From Smallanthus sonchifolius (Eukaryota > Streptophyta > Magnoliopsida > Asterales > Asteraceae), in contig CM042035.1 of NCBI GenBank assembly GCA_023525975.1, forward strand, positions 30,409,001 to 30,473,000: a DNA stretch of 64,000 bases. The letters are read 5' to 3'. Under the pieces are notes generated by a model. The model saw nothing but the letters and a program-made list of their open reading frames with translations, ran no database searches and was not told where the DNA came from. A program made the position numbers and the translations under genes. Within the stretch, counting starts at the first letter, position 1; the number at the start of each line of letters is the position of its first letter. This document shows, in pieces, positions 19,379 to 30,435 of the stretch.

Positions 19379-22170
19379 GTCAAGTATTCGTCATCAAGTC
19401 GCTTCCATGTCTTAATCGTTTCAACTCCCATCCATTCGTTCTTCCCCTTTTTAAGTTGACCAAGTATGACCCGACCTCTTCTTGACCACCCGGCTCTACC
19501 ATAACCATGATACCCGAAACCACCACCATAACAAAACCATATACCATTTAAATTCCCACAGAAATCATTGAGGTGATCATGGCCCAAAAACACTGCTTTC
19601 ACATCTCCCATTGACACAAGTGTCTGCAAGACTCCAGAGTTCACTATAGAACACGCCACATGTTCACGATATTCCCCAAAAATTTCCCTAAAAGGCCCAG
19701 ACCGAATTTCTGGGATTGGGATATGAAAGAACGCCAGTGATGGAATGTCTTGTGATTGATGGTTTCCTTGATTATGGCCCTGTTAGCGAGACCCTGCAAC
19801 ATGTTAATCAAATCTAAATCTAATGAAACCAACTCACACAAAGGCCCAGGAGGGACATTAAAGGTGGTAAGATGCGTGGGTCGGACCGTTCGGATAACAA
19901 ATCATAAAGGTTCATGTTTTAGTGCATGTCAAAACGGGTCCGGTCGAGTTGGGTTGACTTTCTATTACTTTGGTCCATTTTCTAGTTTTTGTAAATGATT
20001 AATGCGATAATAATGTTTGCATAAGATGATTAATTTCATAAACAGATAACCAACTTCTTTTGTTCCAGAAAAAAAAAATCAACTTTTACATATTTTGAGA
20101 GAAACCCTCAAAACTTTCAAAAATTCCAATAATACCCTCACACATTCATAATTTTCATTAATCGGGTGCTTAAAAATTCGACCAAAGTTGGTTACCTTTT
20201 TAGTCCTTGCAAAAACAATATCATTACAGTAATTATGAATAAAACGGTTTAGGAGGTTATATTCATAAAAAAATAGTCTAGGCACAACCTTCAACCCGTT
20301 TGACTCATTTGGCCCGTTCCCCTTACAACTAAAATTTCCTATTTGATACGTTTGAGACAAAACAAAACCCAAATCAACCCATTCATAAGCAAATGGGTCA
20401 AAAATGCCACCTCTACACTTTATGCACGCTATACCTTAGAAGCACCACGTAGCCATCTAAGCTGAGACTCCTTGATCCATCCATATGTTTTAAACCCATC
20501 AACATAAGCTCTGTCTCCACTGTCTAGAAAGAAGAGATTGAAGATGGTCTGGTTGGCCAAGTGAGACCCTGGTGGACCCCATACTCTGAGATCATAGTTC
20601 CCAAACCCATCAATTTCTGTCATAATTTGTTGCTTAGTAGGGTCTGTGGGGTCTTGAGTTAACGGGTTGGGTTGTGAAAGTGAATAATCCATAAGGGAGA
20701 TGAACAACATCAGTTCTTCACGGGTCATAGTCGATTCTTGGTCATGATTGCCCAAAACTGCCGCCCATGGAAGCCTGGAATCCATTGCTGGACCAAATGC
20801 TTTGAATAATGACTCAGCAGCATCATTTGTACTTGACCCGAATATGTTATCCCCTAGTATTGCACGAGAAAGAACACACTTTTCAATACAAGCTTGGTAT
20901 AAAAAAGCGCGAGGCGCTCCGAGATGTTTTGGTCCCAAAAGCCAAGGCGCACGCCTCACGTCTATGTACAACTAAATGAGCTTTATTTACAACCATAAGC
21001 TACGTTTCTCACATTTGCTTTACGTATCAACCTATTTATCAAGTAAACTGTTCATAATTTCTTAATCTCTTTGGTTGTTTTTACATATAAACCTCTTACA
21101 TACCCTAATTTTGACCTTGATGCATTCCTCCAATGCTTCTTTTTAAACCACGAATACGAGTAGCTACAGTTCTGTTATATTTTTGAGATATTACCGAGGG
21201 AAGTTACTAATAATCTCATATAACAGATCAAAACCAGGTACTTATCACATAGAAAATGGATACTAATTCAACTTACGATATCTTCAATAGATTATGGGGA
21301 AATCACCAAACTAGACATGTTGACCATGAAAATCACCAAACTAGACATTGACTTTTACACAGCCGGCTAAGAATGCTAAAATTTAGCCGGCACAAAAAAA
21401 TCTTAAAAAGTACAAAGGGTCCACAAAAACAGCTAATCAAACCAATACACGTGTAATGACGGGCTGATTTAGCCCCCGCCCTTTTAACCGCCAGCTATGA
21501 ATAGCCCATGCGTTTGTGCCGGCTAGGATTTAGCCCACACTTTTGTGCTAGCTAAAAGTCAATGTCTAATTTTACGATTTTCTAGGTCAACATGCCTAGT
21601 CGGTGATTTTCCCATAAGATTAAACCTAGTAATCAACCTTTTTCCCCAAAAAAAATATTGTAAAAATCGATTGCAATTTTAAATCCAAAACCAATTTGAT
21701 CTTCTAAAGTCAACATAATCACATATATGTATAATTCAATTTTGTAAATTAAAAGTTCAAACACAAAATCTACCTGTAAAAGCGATAAAATCAGGCTTCT
21801 CGGCATCAATCATGCGCTTCAAAAACAGAGTTGTGTTATGATCGGAACACCGTTCGAACTCAGAACTCAAAACATCTCTACACCGAGTCAATCCAGTTCC
21901 ATAATGCATATCAGCAACCTAATCGACACATACAATCAATTATTTTCAAAATTTTGAAACGCTGAAATGAAATTGAAAGTTAACCTGGAGGATCTTGAAC
22001 GTGCCATCGGAATTGAATCGTAGAGGAAGATGCGGATGTTTCTTGTGAGTAATTTTGTGATGAGAAACCGTTAATCTGTCGGATAGGATGAAGAACTGTA
22101 GCAAATAGAGTGAAATCGTTATTAGAGCGAGGTAGAGAAACGATTGAATCAATGTGCTGCTGGATTGCAT
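19339..22170 (-). CDS. Purple acid phosphatase 29-type metallophosphoesterase, complete 4-exon gene
   Basis: Minus-strand exons are 21985..22170, 21774..21918, 20435..20853 and 19339..19779. All sites are GT-AG, and the total of 1191 nt encodes 396 residues plus TGA. The N-terminus has a hydrophobic segment (LYLALITISLYLLQFFIL; signal peptide or anchor), so the enzyme probably enters the secretory pathway. Metal-binding motifs of the calcineurin-like fold follow in order: VADMHYG, FTGDN (across an exon junction), LGNHDQES, FHIPIPE and LGHDHLNDFCG, then GGFGYHGYGRAGW. The small PAP28/29 class hydrolyses phosphate esters, and members respond to phosphate starvation (family knowledge). I chose the acceptor CTAACAG at 19780 rather than the nearby TTGCAG because only the former avoids an in-frame TAA. 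An unlinked second reading frame there is a shadow. Intron 2 contains a MITE. Confidence 0.9.
21292..21617. mobile_element. MITE with ~65-bp terminal inverted repeats in intron 2 of the phosphatase gene
   Basis: The left arm reads TATGGGGAAATCACCAAACT, then AGACATGTTGACC and AGACATTGACTTTTA. The right arm, in reverse complement, reads TATGGGAAAATCACCGACTA, then GGCATGTTGACC and AGACATTGACTTTTA. The centre carries AGCCGGC words on both strands. Long imperfect arms suggest a Mutator-like MITE, but I could not find a clean 9-bp target duplication (the flanks are ATAGATT and AAGATTA). Confidence 0.7.
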
Positions 22171-23364
22171 CGTCTGAATGTGTGTTGGTGGAAGTCAAAG
22201 CGGAGGGGAGGGTAAATCCCTAAAATATAGAAACTTGTTTGCTTATTGTTGATGTGGCATTTAGTTTTATATATTTGAAAAAAATCATCAAAATCTAAAT
22301 AACTCTCGTCAAATTTAACAAAACTAATGGTTTCGACTCCCCCGCCATAGCAAACGAAAACGAAAGAAAAGACCTAAAAAAAATACGGTCGTAACATACC
22401 TAAAAACGTCTTCGGTTCGTTAGTTTTTTACAGAATTTTACTTAGATAATAAAAGGGAAAAACCGTATCAAATTTAATTAAATATTGTTTTGTTAAATTT
22501 AAGTGCTTTTCAATATGAAAAAAAAATGAAAATCTATTTTTCCAAAACGATTATAATTCTAGGTCTCCTCATTCTCATTTTCCCGTCTCTCTCTCATATT
22601 AATAATCAATTCCACTATTTTAAGCAACTAAATTAATTATTTATTTCAATTTTTATCTACGTATTTTTTAATTTAAAAATATTTTTATCATCAATTAATT
22701 TGTTTAACCATATTTTTAAGAACTCTACAAACTGAAAACAATTTTACAGTCAACTAGGATTCAAATAAAAAGTTTTTAATCATATATTTACATATTCACA
22801 TTGTTCCATTTTGACGAGTGTATGTGTTAAAAGATTACATTATATTTTATTCAACCCATGTAATACACGGGTTTATTCAACCCGTGTATACACGGGTTTT
22901 AAAAACATAAACTTTTTATTACTATGTATTTAATATTATATTTATTCAACCCATATACACGAGATTCTAATCTAGTACATGTTATATAACTAAATTAAGA
23001 AATTTAAGAAGAAACGGAAACTAGAAGAAAAAAAAGGGTAAAAGGCAAGTAGTAAAAGATAATCTTTTTCTAATTCTAGATCGAGATTTATTTATTTATA
23101 AATACCTTCTATCAAAATTGAAAATATAAGATGAAATATAATCTTTATATTAAAATCCTACAAGTAATGGCAAGTGCCACATGAGCTCTGAGATGAGAGA
23201 ACAGAGAGAGAGAAAAACGTTCGTTGAGAGAGAGAGGTAGGGAGTGAAGAAGTGTTAAAAAGGAAAATGGATATACATGGGAAGTTAGAAAGGGTCATTT
23301 TGCGAAAGAATCAAAATTTTGTGGCTAATATAGAAAGAGATAAAAGTAAACCGTAGAAACCGAC
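22171..23364. other. Upstream region of the phosphatase gene, no gene seen
   Basis: The first 200 bp should be the promoter and 5' UTR of the minus-strand phosphatase. I do not see a convincing TATA box. Further on are palindromic CCCGTGTATACACGGG-type words (22862-22900), a repeat common in plant intergenic DNA, and a GA-rich stretch (23195-23250). No ORF of interest. Confidence 0.4.
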
Positions 23365-24996
23365 TGATGTCGTCCAGACGGTCTATAAAAATAACTAATA
23401 AATCTAACCTACACTCCTAAGTAATAAAAGGAATATCCTATAACTAAACTGCACTGACATGCAAGTGTACATATCGAGTGTAGCACAACTTAACGGTAAA
23501 CCGAGTTGTCGAACCCTAGAGACACTATGTAACAAAACTAAACTCTGACTCGGACTAAAGATTGATTTTGTTTGGGGGGTTTACTACACTAAGGATTATC
23601 ACTAAGAACGCAATAAACTATGGACGAATCAAGCTATTAAGACAAAGACTAAGGTGAAATCAGGGGATGGGAAGAACACTACCTAGGTCGGAATCCTACT
23701 TGTAAAGCTCAACTTCTATCGGTTCTGGAAACTATGATGAATCTGAGTTTTTAAGGATAAATGCTAAAGACAACCTAGTGGATCCTTAATCACTCTTAGG
23801 GTGTCACCAACTAAGCTACCTAAAGTGTACTAAACTTACCAGATCGTCGGATCACCTCTCAGTTATTTCCAACTATGATCAAGTACCCTAATGGACAGAT
23901 TACTTCTTAGTCTCACTATCCACCATACATTCAAGGAATACACGAGGTAATCCCAGAATAACAACTATGATTCAGAATAGCAACAATCACTAGACACCTA
24001 AACCAACTTCCTCTCAGACAGTTGACACTCGGATTCCTAATGACGAAGACTAACCAACTAATTCTCACCTCTCGGGTATTGAACTAGGATACACACTTAA
24101 CTTTAATCAGTAATCAAACACAACTCCTATGGTCACTATGTCTAGCAAACCACCGAAATCACAAACCCTAAGATCTATGACCTAGATACGCTAATCGAAC
24201 TGGCAGACAACCACAATCAACGCAAGGAATCAATAATCAATTACACAATCAGATTCAAACATGCTTGTACATCATAATTAATTAAACTAGAATCATTACA
24301 AAATCATTAAATCATCATTCAAGTCCAAAACCGATAAAAATCATAACTTTAACATGTATTCATCGTTAACCTAGGCAGTATTAATATTTTAGCCAACAAT
24401 CATTCTCAAAACAACCATGACAGAAGTATTTAAGCAAAACATTGGTTCAAACACAAGATCTAGACACAAAGATGGAATCTTGAAAACCGAATAAGCTAGA
24501 ATTAACAAACCCGGATCCAAAGCTTCAACCTTTCTCTTCAAAATTGCTTCCTATCTCCCAAAATGGCCTCTGGTAATGCTCTAAACGGAAAGAATTCGAA
24601 CCCCCTTGATTATTGGATTCCAATTCTATTAAATCTAATTTTAGGGTTTTTATCGGAAAACAGGGCCCTCGCGTACCGCGAGAAAACATGGCCAGTCCCT
24701 TGCGTACCGCGAGGGACAAATTAGTCGTGCCCGGATATGAAACTCATCGCGTACCGCGCGAGATCTTCAGCTAGTCTTCGCGTACCGTGAAAGACCTGAT
24801 TTTCAGATTTTTCACTTTTATTTCTTGGGCTTCATTCTCATGCTTGGTTTCTTCGGGTTTTCACTTGTAATCATCATGAGCACCTGAGAACATAACAATG
24901 ACTCAATACGTAACAAAAGCAACTAAAAAAAAATATAAACCTAAGTAAAACGACACTAAAACGATGGAATAAAGATGTGTACTTTGCACAATATCA
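23365..24996 (-). mobile_element. Probable solo LTR of a gypsy (Athila-like?) retrotransposon
   Basis: A 1632-bp non-coding block begins TGATGTCGTCC and ends AATATCA on the plus strand, flanked by CCGAC (23360-23364) and CCGAA (24997-25001), a 4/5 match for a target duplication. Read on the minus strand it has a palindrome array, then a TATA-like GATAAAAA (24653-24646), then a long transcribed-looking leader, so the minus strand is the likely sense. Length and layout fit large gypsy LTRs. The Athila assignment is a guess. No internal region or second LTR is present. Confidence 0.5.
24645..24790 (-). promoter_or_regulatory. Four CGCGTACCGCG palindromes upstream of a TATA box in the solo LTR
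   Basis: Copies centre near 24675 (CTCGCGTACCGCGAG), 24706 (TGCGTACCGCGAG), 24753 (CGCGTACCGCGCG) and 24783 (CGCGTACCGTG), spacing about 31, 47 and 30 bp. On the minus strand the TATA-like GATAAAAA follows about 15-20 bp after the last copy. The GC-rich palindromes stand out in a 35% GC setting. Confidence 0.6.
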
Positions 24997-25001
24997 CCGA
25001 A

Positions 25002-25229
25002 CTTGAACTATTAATAGTAGTAATGAACATTGTTTTTTTTCACTTTTATTTATAAGCATCTTAAACATGATAAATGATTAAAATTTTTGACACGTATCAC
25101 CATCACATTCTCTCTCAGACCATTTTCCCCGCCCAAACACGAAATGGCTTGAAAACATAATTCGTGGATCTAACCATACCCACTAACATGTATATAGATC
25201 CTATAAGACTCTCCGTAATATCCGGGTTA
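25002..25229. other. AT-rich spacer, nothing recognised
   Basis: Short spacer between the solo LTR and the next repeat. No ORF or bounded repeat is visible. Confidence 0.4.
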
Positions 25230-25830
25230 GGGTGAGGGATTTCATGTGCCACGTAGGCGCAACATAGATTGTGTCTTCCCTCACCCAGGTGCGTAATGGT
25301 GGGGGTGAGGGTGACCAGTTTTGTAATAATTATATAATTATTTTTTTTTAATTTAATTGATTTAATAAACTAATGCTAAAAACGTTTAGTAATAAAAAAA
25401 CAACATAATATTAAAAAAACACCATAAAAAACTTACAATCTAGAACAAAAAAAATAAAATTTACTAAAAAAATGCAATGGAAGCTTCCCTCACCCTCACC
25501 TAGGTTCGGGTTGTTTATAAATTGCCATGGAAGCATCTTTGTAATTTAAAAAAAAAAACAAAGAGGAGAAGAACGATTGTATTTTTGTGTAAAAAGGTTG
25601 GTTGTTAATATATAGTATTTATAGGTAAAAATTTATTTAATTTTTTATTTTATTTTCAAGAGCCGAAGGCTCTTTTTGAAAAAAAAAGAGTAACATTTTG
25701 GGTCTCAAACCCCCCTCACGTTCGTGAACACCACCATGCCCCCACACTCACGGGTCTGGCGCAATGTTTCACGCCCGTGGTGGGTGAGGTGGCACCACGC
25801 CCCCACCTTCACGATGGTACTACACATAGT
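25230..25830. mobile_element. Probable Harbinger-like non-autonomous element (GGTGAGGGTGAGG-rich ends)
   Basis: The left side has GGTGAGGG, GTGCCACGTAGGCGC and GGTGGGGGTGAGGGTGACC. The right side has the inverse flavour: CACCACGCCCCCACCTTCAC and GTGGCACCACGCC. An internal inverted pair (GGTGAGGGTGACC at about 25301 versus CCTCACCCTCACC at about 25489) is also present. The body is A/T-rich. Ends and target duplication are not resolved, so this is a candidate only. Confidence 0.35.
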
Positions 25831-25869
25831 CTAAATGTCTTATAACCCGTTTCAAACCTTGAATTGAAA

Positions 25870-26028
25870 ATGCAGATTCTTTCCCTGGTTGACGACGATT
25901 CTTTGTGGTTTTCTCGACCTTCAATTGCTTCTACATCTCTTTGCCTCAACGGTTCTATTTTTCAATTTAGGGTTTCAGTTGTTCCATTAAGTATTATACT
26001 AAGATACGAGATACATACTAAAAGTTGA
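25870..26028 (+). CDS. Small ORF, 52 residues, unrecognised
   Basis: It opens MQILSLVDDDSLWFSRPS and is balanced and hydrophilic at the start. It could be the first exon of a gene truncated by the retroelement insertions that begin at about 26045, but nothing identifies it. The composition is less AT-rich than the flanks. It may equally be chance. Confidence 0.2.
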   Translation: MQILSLVDDDSLWFSRPSIASTSLCLNGSIFQFRVSVVPLSIILRYEIHTKS

Positions 26029-26044
26029 TTATACAAATGTTGAT

Positions 26045-26580
26045 TTTTGACATGTTATTTTGTGGGGTATTCATCCAACAAGATAGCATACAAGGTTTAC
26101 AACAAAAGGACAAAGTAGATTGTGGAATCCTACTACATTGACTGGTAGGAGTTGAACAAAACCGATGCAGACTCTGGTCCAAACAGGTTATTTGATTATG
26201 ATTATCTGTTTAAGATGTTTAATGTTTATTATGATTTTTCTGCAGAATCAGGAGATAGATTCTATGAGTACAACAAAGTTTATTATCGAGTCGATCAGGA
26301 GCCTATTCCTCTAGACCAAGCATCATCATTGACTTCCAGAACTCGAAACACTTCTACTTAAGAAAGTTGTCAACAAAGTGCTGCTCTAGTTAATTCTGAG
26401 TCTGCTACATCTGGCAGTGACTAATCATCACATGATAGGATTCCTGATCCAAATGTTACTGAGGAGCCGGTTCCCGTAACCATATCATTAACTGAAGACA
26501 CAAATCAGCACATCACCAACTTACCAGATACGATGCAAGAGGAAAAGATACCAACTGAAGAGCCAGTTCCCGTAACCACA
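26045..26580 (+). pseudogene. Copia polyprotein fragment (end of integrase and linker to RT)
   Basis: In plus orientation the frame reads FVGYSSNKIAYKVYNKRTK, the conserved post-integrase copia motif, then a stop (TAG), an aromatic-acidic block LFDYDYLFKMFNVYYDFSAE (same position as FDYDNLFKSFN in element B) and a Ser/Thr/Pro/Glu linker. Two linker segments, at about 26460 and 26560, repeat GAGCCRGTTCCCGTAACCAY. Stops at 26133, 26150, 26359 and 26420 kill it. It joins abruptly, head to head, with the minus-strand end of element B at about 26580. Confidence 0.7.
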
Positions 26581-27640
26581 TCATTCACTACATAACTCAC
26601 GGTGTGCAAGGTTGACTAAGTCGTATTTAGGTAAGGAATTAAATGCTCCTGTTTTTGGCTTCAGGTATTGAACTCCCCCTGATCTTTTGATAACAAATAA
26701 TCCTTTGTCATCTTCGAAACGTACCGACAAAATCATCCCAGCAGCCCCATGTTGGTCTGTGTATTGAGGTTTGTACCAAGGCGCTTCAGCTTCCTTGATC
26801 AACCATTCCTGAAGAATCTTTGTGACATTTCGGATTTTTATTTACGCATTTGTAATATATATCTTGTAATCATTTTTCTATTTAATGAAATGCAAACGTT
26901 TTCATTTAATTTTGTACAAAATACATATATTTATATTTTATGAATTTAAAAATAATTAAAAGTTTATAAGTTTTAAACTTATATAAAATTTTATATAAAA
27001 ATCTAAACTAGAAAGATTCATGTATAAATAAGATAACCCATTTAAATAAAATAATTAACTTTTATAAAAATATTCATAATAATAATAATAAGACAAGTTT
27101 ATAAAATATAATTGAAATAAAAAAGAGAAAATTTAATTAGTTTATTTTAAAAAGTTAAGGGTATGTTGTGAACATTTTGAAACTAAAAGGTTTTAAGACA
27201 AAATCGGTTAAGGGACTAAACCTGGACAAATCAAACCACAAGGACTCATCCGTAACTATCCCAGGGACTTCATTAAAACAGAAACAAACTTCAGGGACCA
27301 TTCTTGCCAAGTCCCAATTCGCATTTCCTGTCGCCTTCCCCATTGACCGGCGGTCCAAAGGTTTTTCCGGCGACCCACTCGACAGGGCTGTCCCCTACAC
27401 CTCAACAGCCGAAAGTGGTCTCCCTGGCCTCGTCTCTTCCACGCGAACAAAAGGCCCCGACCAATTTGTTCCCCCAACATAAGGATCGTCCGATCCTGTT
27501 GGTGGCCGAGATACCCACGTCCGAATTCGTGCCCGACAGGCCACCTCCACGCCTGCTAAAGGGCTCGACAGTTTCGTCTCGTCCAGACGAGTGTCGGGGC
27601 ATGCTCATATGCTTGTCTTATTATCAGGATTAAGCTCGAC

Positions 27641-27649
27641 TATAAATAG
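27641..27649 (+). promoter_or_regulatory. LTR TATA box of the gypsy element
   Basis: TATAAATAG sits in a GC-richer context (GCTCGAC before, CCATTACC after), repeated at 35755-35763. A single palindrome CTCGTCCAGACGAG lies 60 bp upstream, not an array as in the copia LTRs. Confidence 0.6.
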
Positions 27650-28030
27650 CCATTACCAGACCTGCACGAGCTCGCCCACCCTCTTCCACCCACTCTCACT
27701 CCGAATTGAGACTACCATCGCATTCGTCGTCCCTGAAAGAAGCTGTGACCAAAGTTTCGAAGTTTAATTCCATCCAGAAGTCGATTCCCACTTGTGACAT
27801 TTTCGAGTTCCAAAGCCTTGTCGACCAGACCTGTTGCAACTCGGTTCGAGCCTCGAATCGATTCCTCTGTCTTCTATATATCCCTGGTAAGCAATTCGAA
27901 CCAAAATCGCGGCATTCGCACGAGGATTACCGAGCAAACCCAAGTCCTCGGACGCGATTTCCGGATTGCCGAGGACCAGCGACCAACTTCTTAGTTGTGT
28001 TTATCAATTAATCAACACACACATAACCAG

Positions 28031-28117
28031 CGATGGGCAGTGGCCCGGCTGGTTATGCGTGTGTGTGTCTGTGTCACAGGTCGCGGGTTCGAGCCTCCTG
28101 GCCTCCGGCCCAACCCC
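28031..28117 (+). other. tRNA-like (pol III A/B box-like) module inside the gypsy 5' LTR
   Basis: An A-box-like TGGCCCGGCTGG (28041-28052), a GTGTGTGT run and a B-box-like GGGTTCGAGCC (28085-28095) are arranged as in tRNA-derived SINE heads. It is followed by CTCCGGCCCAACCCC. The full cloverleaf is not closed, so it is not a tRNA gene. The same module is in the 3' LTR, and a diverged relative is at 51139-51215 in another LTR-like sequence. Confidence 0.5.
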
Positions 28118-28585
28118 ATTTTTGCTTCTATTATCATTTTTTTATTTTATTAAATTTTCTTAATATTATTTTGTTACACTAAAGACTAAAACGAGTCGGT
28201 TTGATCGTTCGTTTATTTTGAAACCGATTAAGCAATCTTTTTATCTATAAACTATTTCATTTTTTTATAAATCTTGTAATATTATACATTTTCTTATATA
28301 TAAAATATCCCATATTTTTATAAATCTTGTAATATTTTATAAACTTATTTAATTACGTTTTTATATATAAAATGTCTTATATTTTTTATAAATCTTGTAA
28401 CATTTTTATAAACTTATTAAAATACATTTAATATATAAAATGTCTCATTTTTTTTATATATATGAACCTAGCAATATTTTTAATAAACTGGTTTAAATAA
28501 ATTTTAAATATCGACATAATTAGTCAAATAAAGACTTTTCTTTTATGATTATATAAATACCTTAAATATAATAATACTTGTTTAA

Positions 28586-28617
<32 letters not shown>

Positions 28618-29526
28618 CCTTATAAGTTAAAGTTTTACAAAAACATTATCATTCAATTTCCATACTTTATAAATATTAAAATTACATTAAAGCCTATATA
28701 AATTTAAATACAAATACACACTTATACGCATACAATAATACCCATTTGTCTACATAGGGTATCAACGTGCTTAGGCTTCCACATACTTATCACCTACACG
28801 CGTAGAAAAATACCCGCTTGCGAGGTGAGTTACATAGCCCCTATTTTACATTTTTATACGTTTTGGGGTGAAACATTATACATGCTACTCACATTGTTTA
28901 TACGTGTTATACATGAGACTATATGCTTATACTTTGGATGTACATACATTTATACACAAGACAACCAACTGTAATATTGATAGATCTATTGTGCCTGACC
29001 AGCCCATCCGGTTAGGGTGTTTATTACTGCATACTCGGATATGACCGCGTGTTATATTCAAACATATCGGATATAGTGGGTAACTATATTCAAACATACC
29101 GGACTTAGCTGCTGTGCTCTGTTCAAGCGTGTCAAACTCGGTTTGGATTGTGATTAAATAAATGATACATCATACATACTATGTTTAACAATATAAACAA
29201 AGAGTTGCAAAACGATTTACAACTACTATTTACAGGAAATACTAAACCTATGTACTCACCAACTTTTTAGTTGACACTTGATTTAAATAATGTTTCAGGT
29301 TTGGATATGTGACTACTTGCCGAAGATTCTCCACTTAAGAACTATGGACCTAGTTAAATAAATCAATGTTTTGAACTAGACTAGGTTATTTGGAATGTAT
29401 TGTATTTGGATCTTGTTGTCTTTAACTTAATTAATGAATTATGCAACTATTAGCTATCATGTGCTTTTGAACAATCATCACATTGTCCGCCTCGATGATT
29501 CCGCCATCGGTTGGGGTGTGACAGAT

Positions 29527-29538
29527 TGGTATCAGAGC
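29527..29538 (+). promoter_or_regulatory. Primer-binding site of the gypsy element
   Basis: TGGTATCAGAGC lies three bases after the LTR end and is an exact match to the initiator tRNA-Met type site of plant retroelements. Confidence 0.9.
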
Positions 29539-30435
29539 CATGGTTATAGGGAATTAGGTTATTAGACACAATGACCTAGACTATAACCCTAGGACTCCCT
29601 TTTATGTGCTATGTGCTAAATGATTAATTGCTATATGAATTATTTATAGTTAGGTATTATTTGAATTTTCCCAAGTTTGGTACATGAGACTTATACACAT
29701 ACATACATGGCTTAAATACATGATACATACTTTACATACACATTTGACAAACAAATTTATGCAAACAAATACACTACTCATCCATACTCTTTCCTAATCT
29801 ATATTAATTGCAACATTCCTACACATTTTATACCCATAGACTCCCAAGTCTATAAAAATCTTGAAAATCTCGTCAACGACTTAATTTCTTGAAACCCGTA
29901 AAGGACACGTGCAATCTGGAAGGGTGACACCTGTACATTGGGTTTTCTGTCTAGGAGAGCATTTCATATAAATCCAAATAAACGGACCCGTATGCTTTCC
30001 TGGGAATTCCCGAAGTGAGTGTTTACCTATAGGCTAAAGCATGTCTCCTTGAAGGTGTTGAGGAATTATTTAACGTTGATAAGTCAATGTATTCGTAAGG
30101 ATACGATCCGAACAAAAACTCAAAATTTGGGGACATTATGGCAAGATAGGAAGAACTAGACGAACATGCAAAGCAAATCATTATTGCGGGTGCACACGTA
30201 ATAACGATTTGTAGTGCATGCAAGTCCCGGCAATTCCTATTACGCGAATAATGATCTAAAACATCATGTTCTATCCGGAATAGATGGCTTAGTTTCCCCC
30301 ATCAACTTTAAATAAATACACATGCACTGGCACGCGTCATGATGAAACCCGCTTTTCTGCTTACATTATTTCCCACTATAACTCACATATATCCATCTTA
30401 TCTAAAATATCATTGTCTTTTCTTATGGTGTTAGA
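29539..30435 (+). other. Untranslated leader of the gypsy element
   Basis: About 900 bp between the primer site and the gag start codon. It has stops in all frames and holds no recognisable structure beyond AT-rich tracts. It should contain the packaging signal. Confidence 0.5.

Larger units (their letters stand above)
26821..29523 (+). repeat. 5' LTR of the gypsy element
   Basis: It contains an AT-rich start, a CT-rich mid part, a TATA box TATAAATAG at 27641-27649, a tRNA-like module at 28031-28117, an (AT)n run at 28590-28617 and a distal part with GGTTAGGGTGTTTATTACTG. The (AT)n run is 6 bp longer than in the 3' LTR. Confidence 0.92.

Noticed and set aside
19644..19841. Open frame overlapping the start of the last phosphatase exon
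   Set aside because: It arises if the TTGCAG acceptor at 19793-19798 is used; the metallophosphoesterase motifs are in another frame, reached from the CTAACAG acceptor.
20748..20975. Plus-strand ORF within the phosphatase exon
   Set aside because: Antisense shadow of a conserved coding exon.
24525..24719. Minus-strand 64-residue ORF in the solo LTR
   Set aside because: It spans the palindrome array and TATA-like region of an LTR and has no homology that I recognise.
27155..27633. ORFs in the gypsy LTR (also at 35269-35747)
   Set aside because: They lie upstream of the LTR TATA box in non-coding LTR sequence, occur on both strands, and are duplicated only because the LTR is.
28031..28117. 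Possible tRNA gene in the gypsy LTR
   Set aside because: Box-like motifs are present but no acceptor stem or anticodon arm closes; it is duplicated with the LTR.
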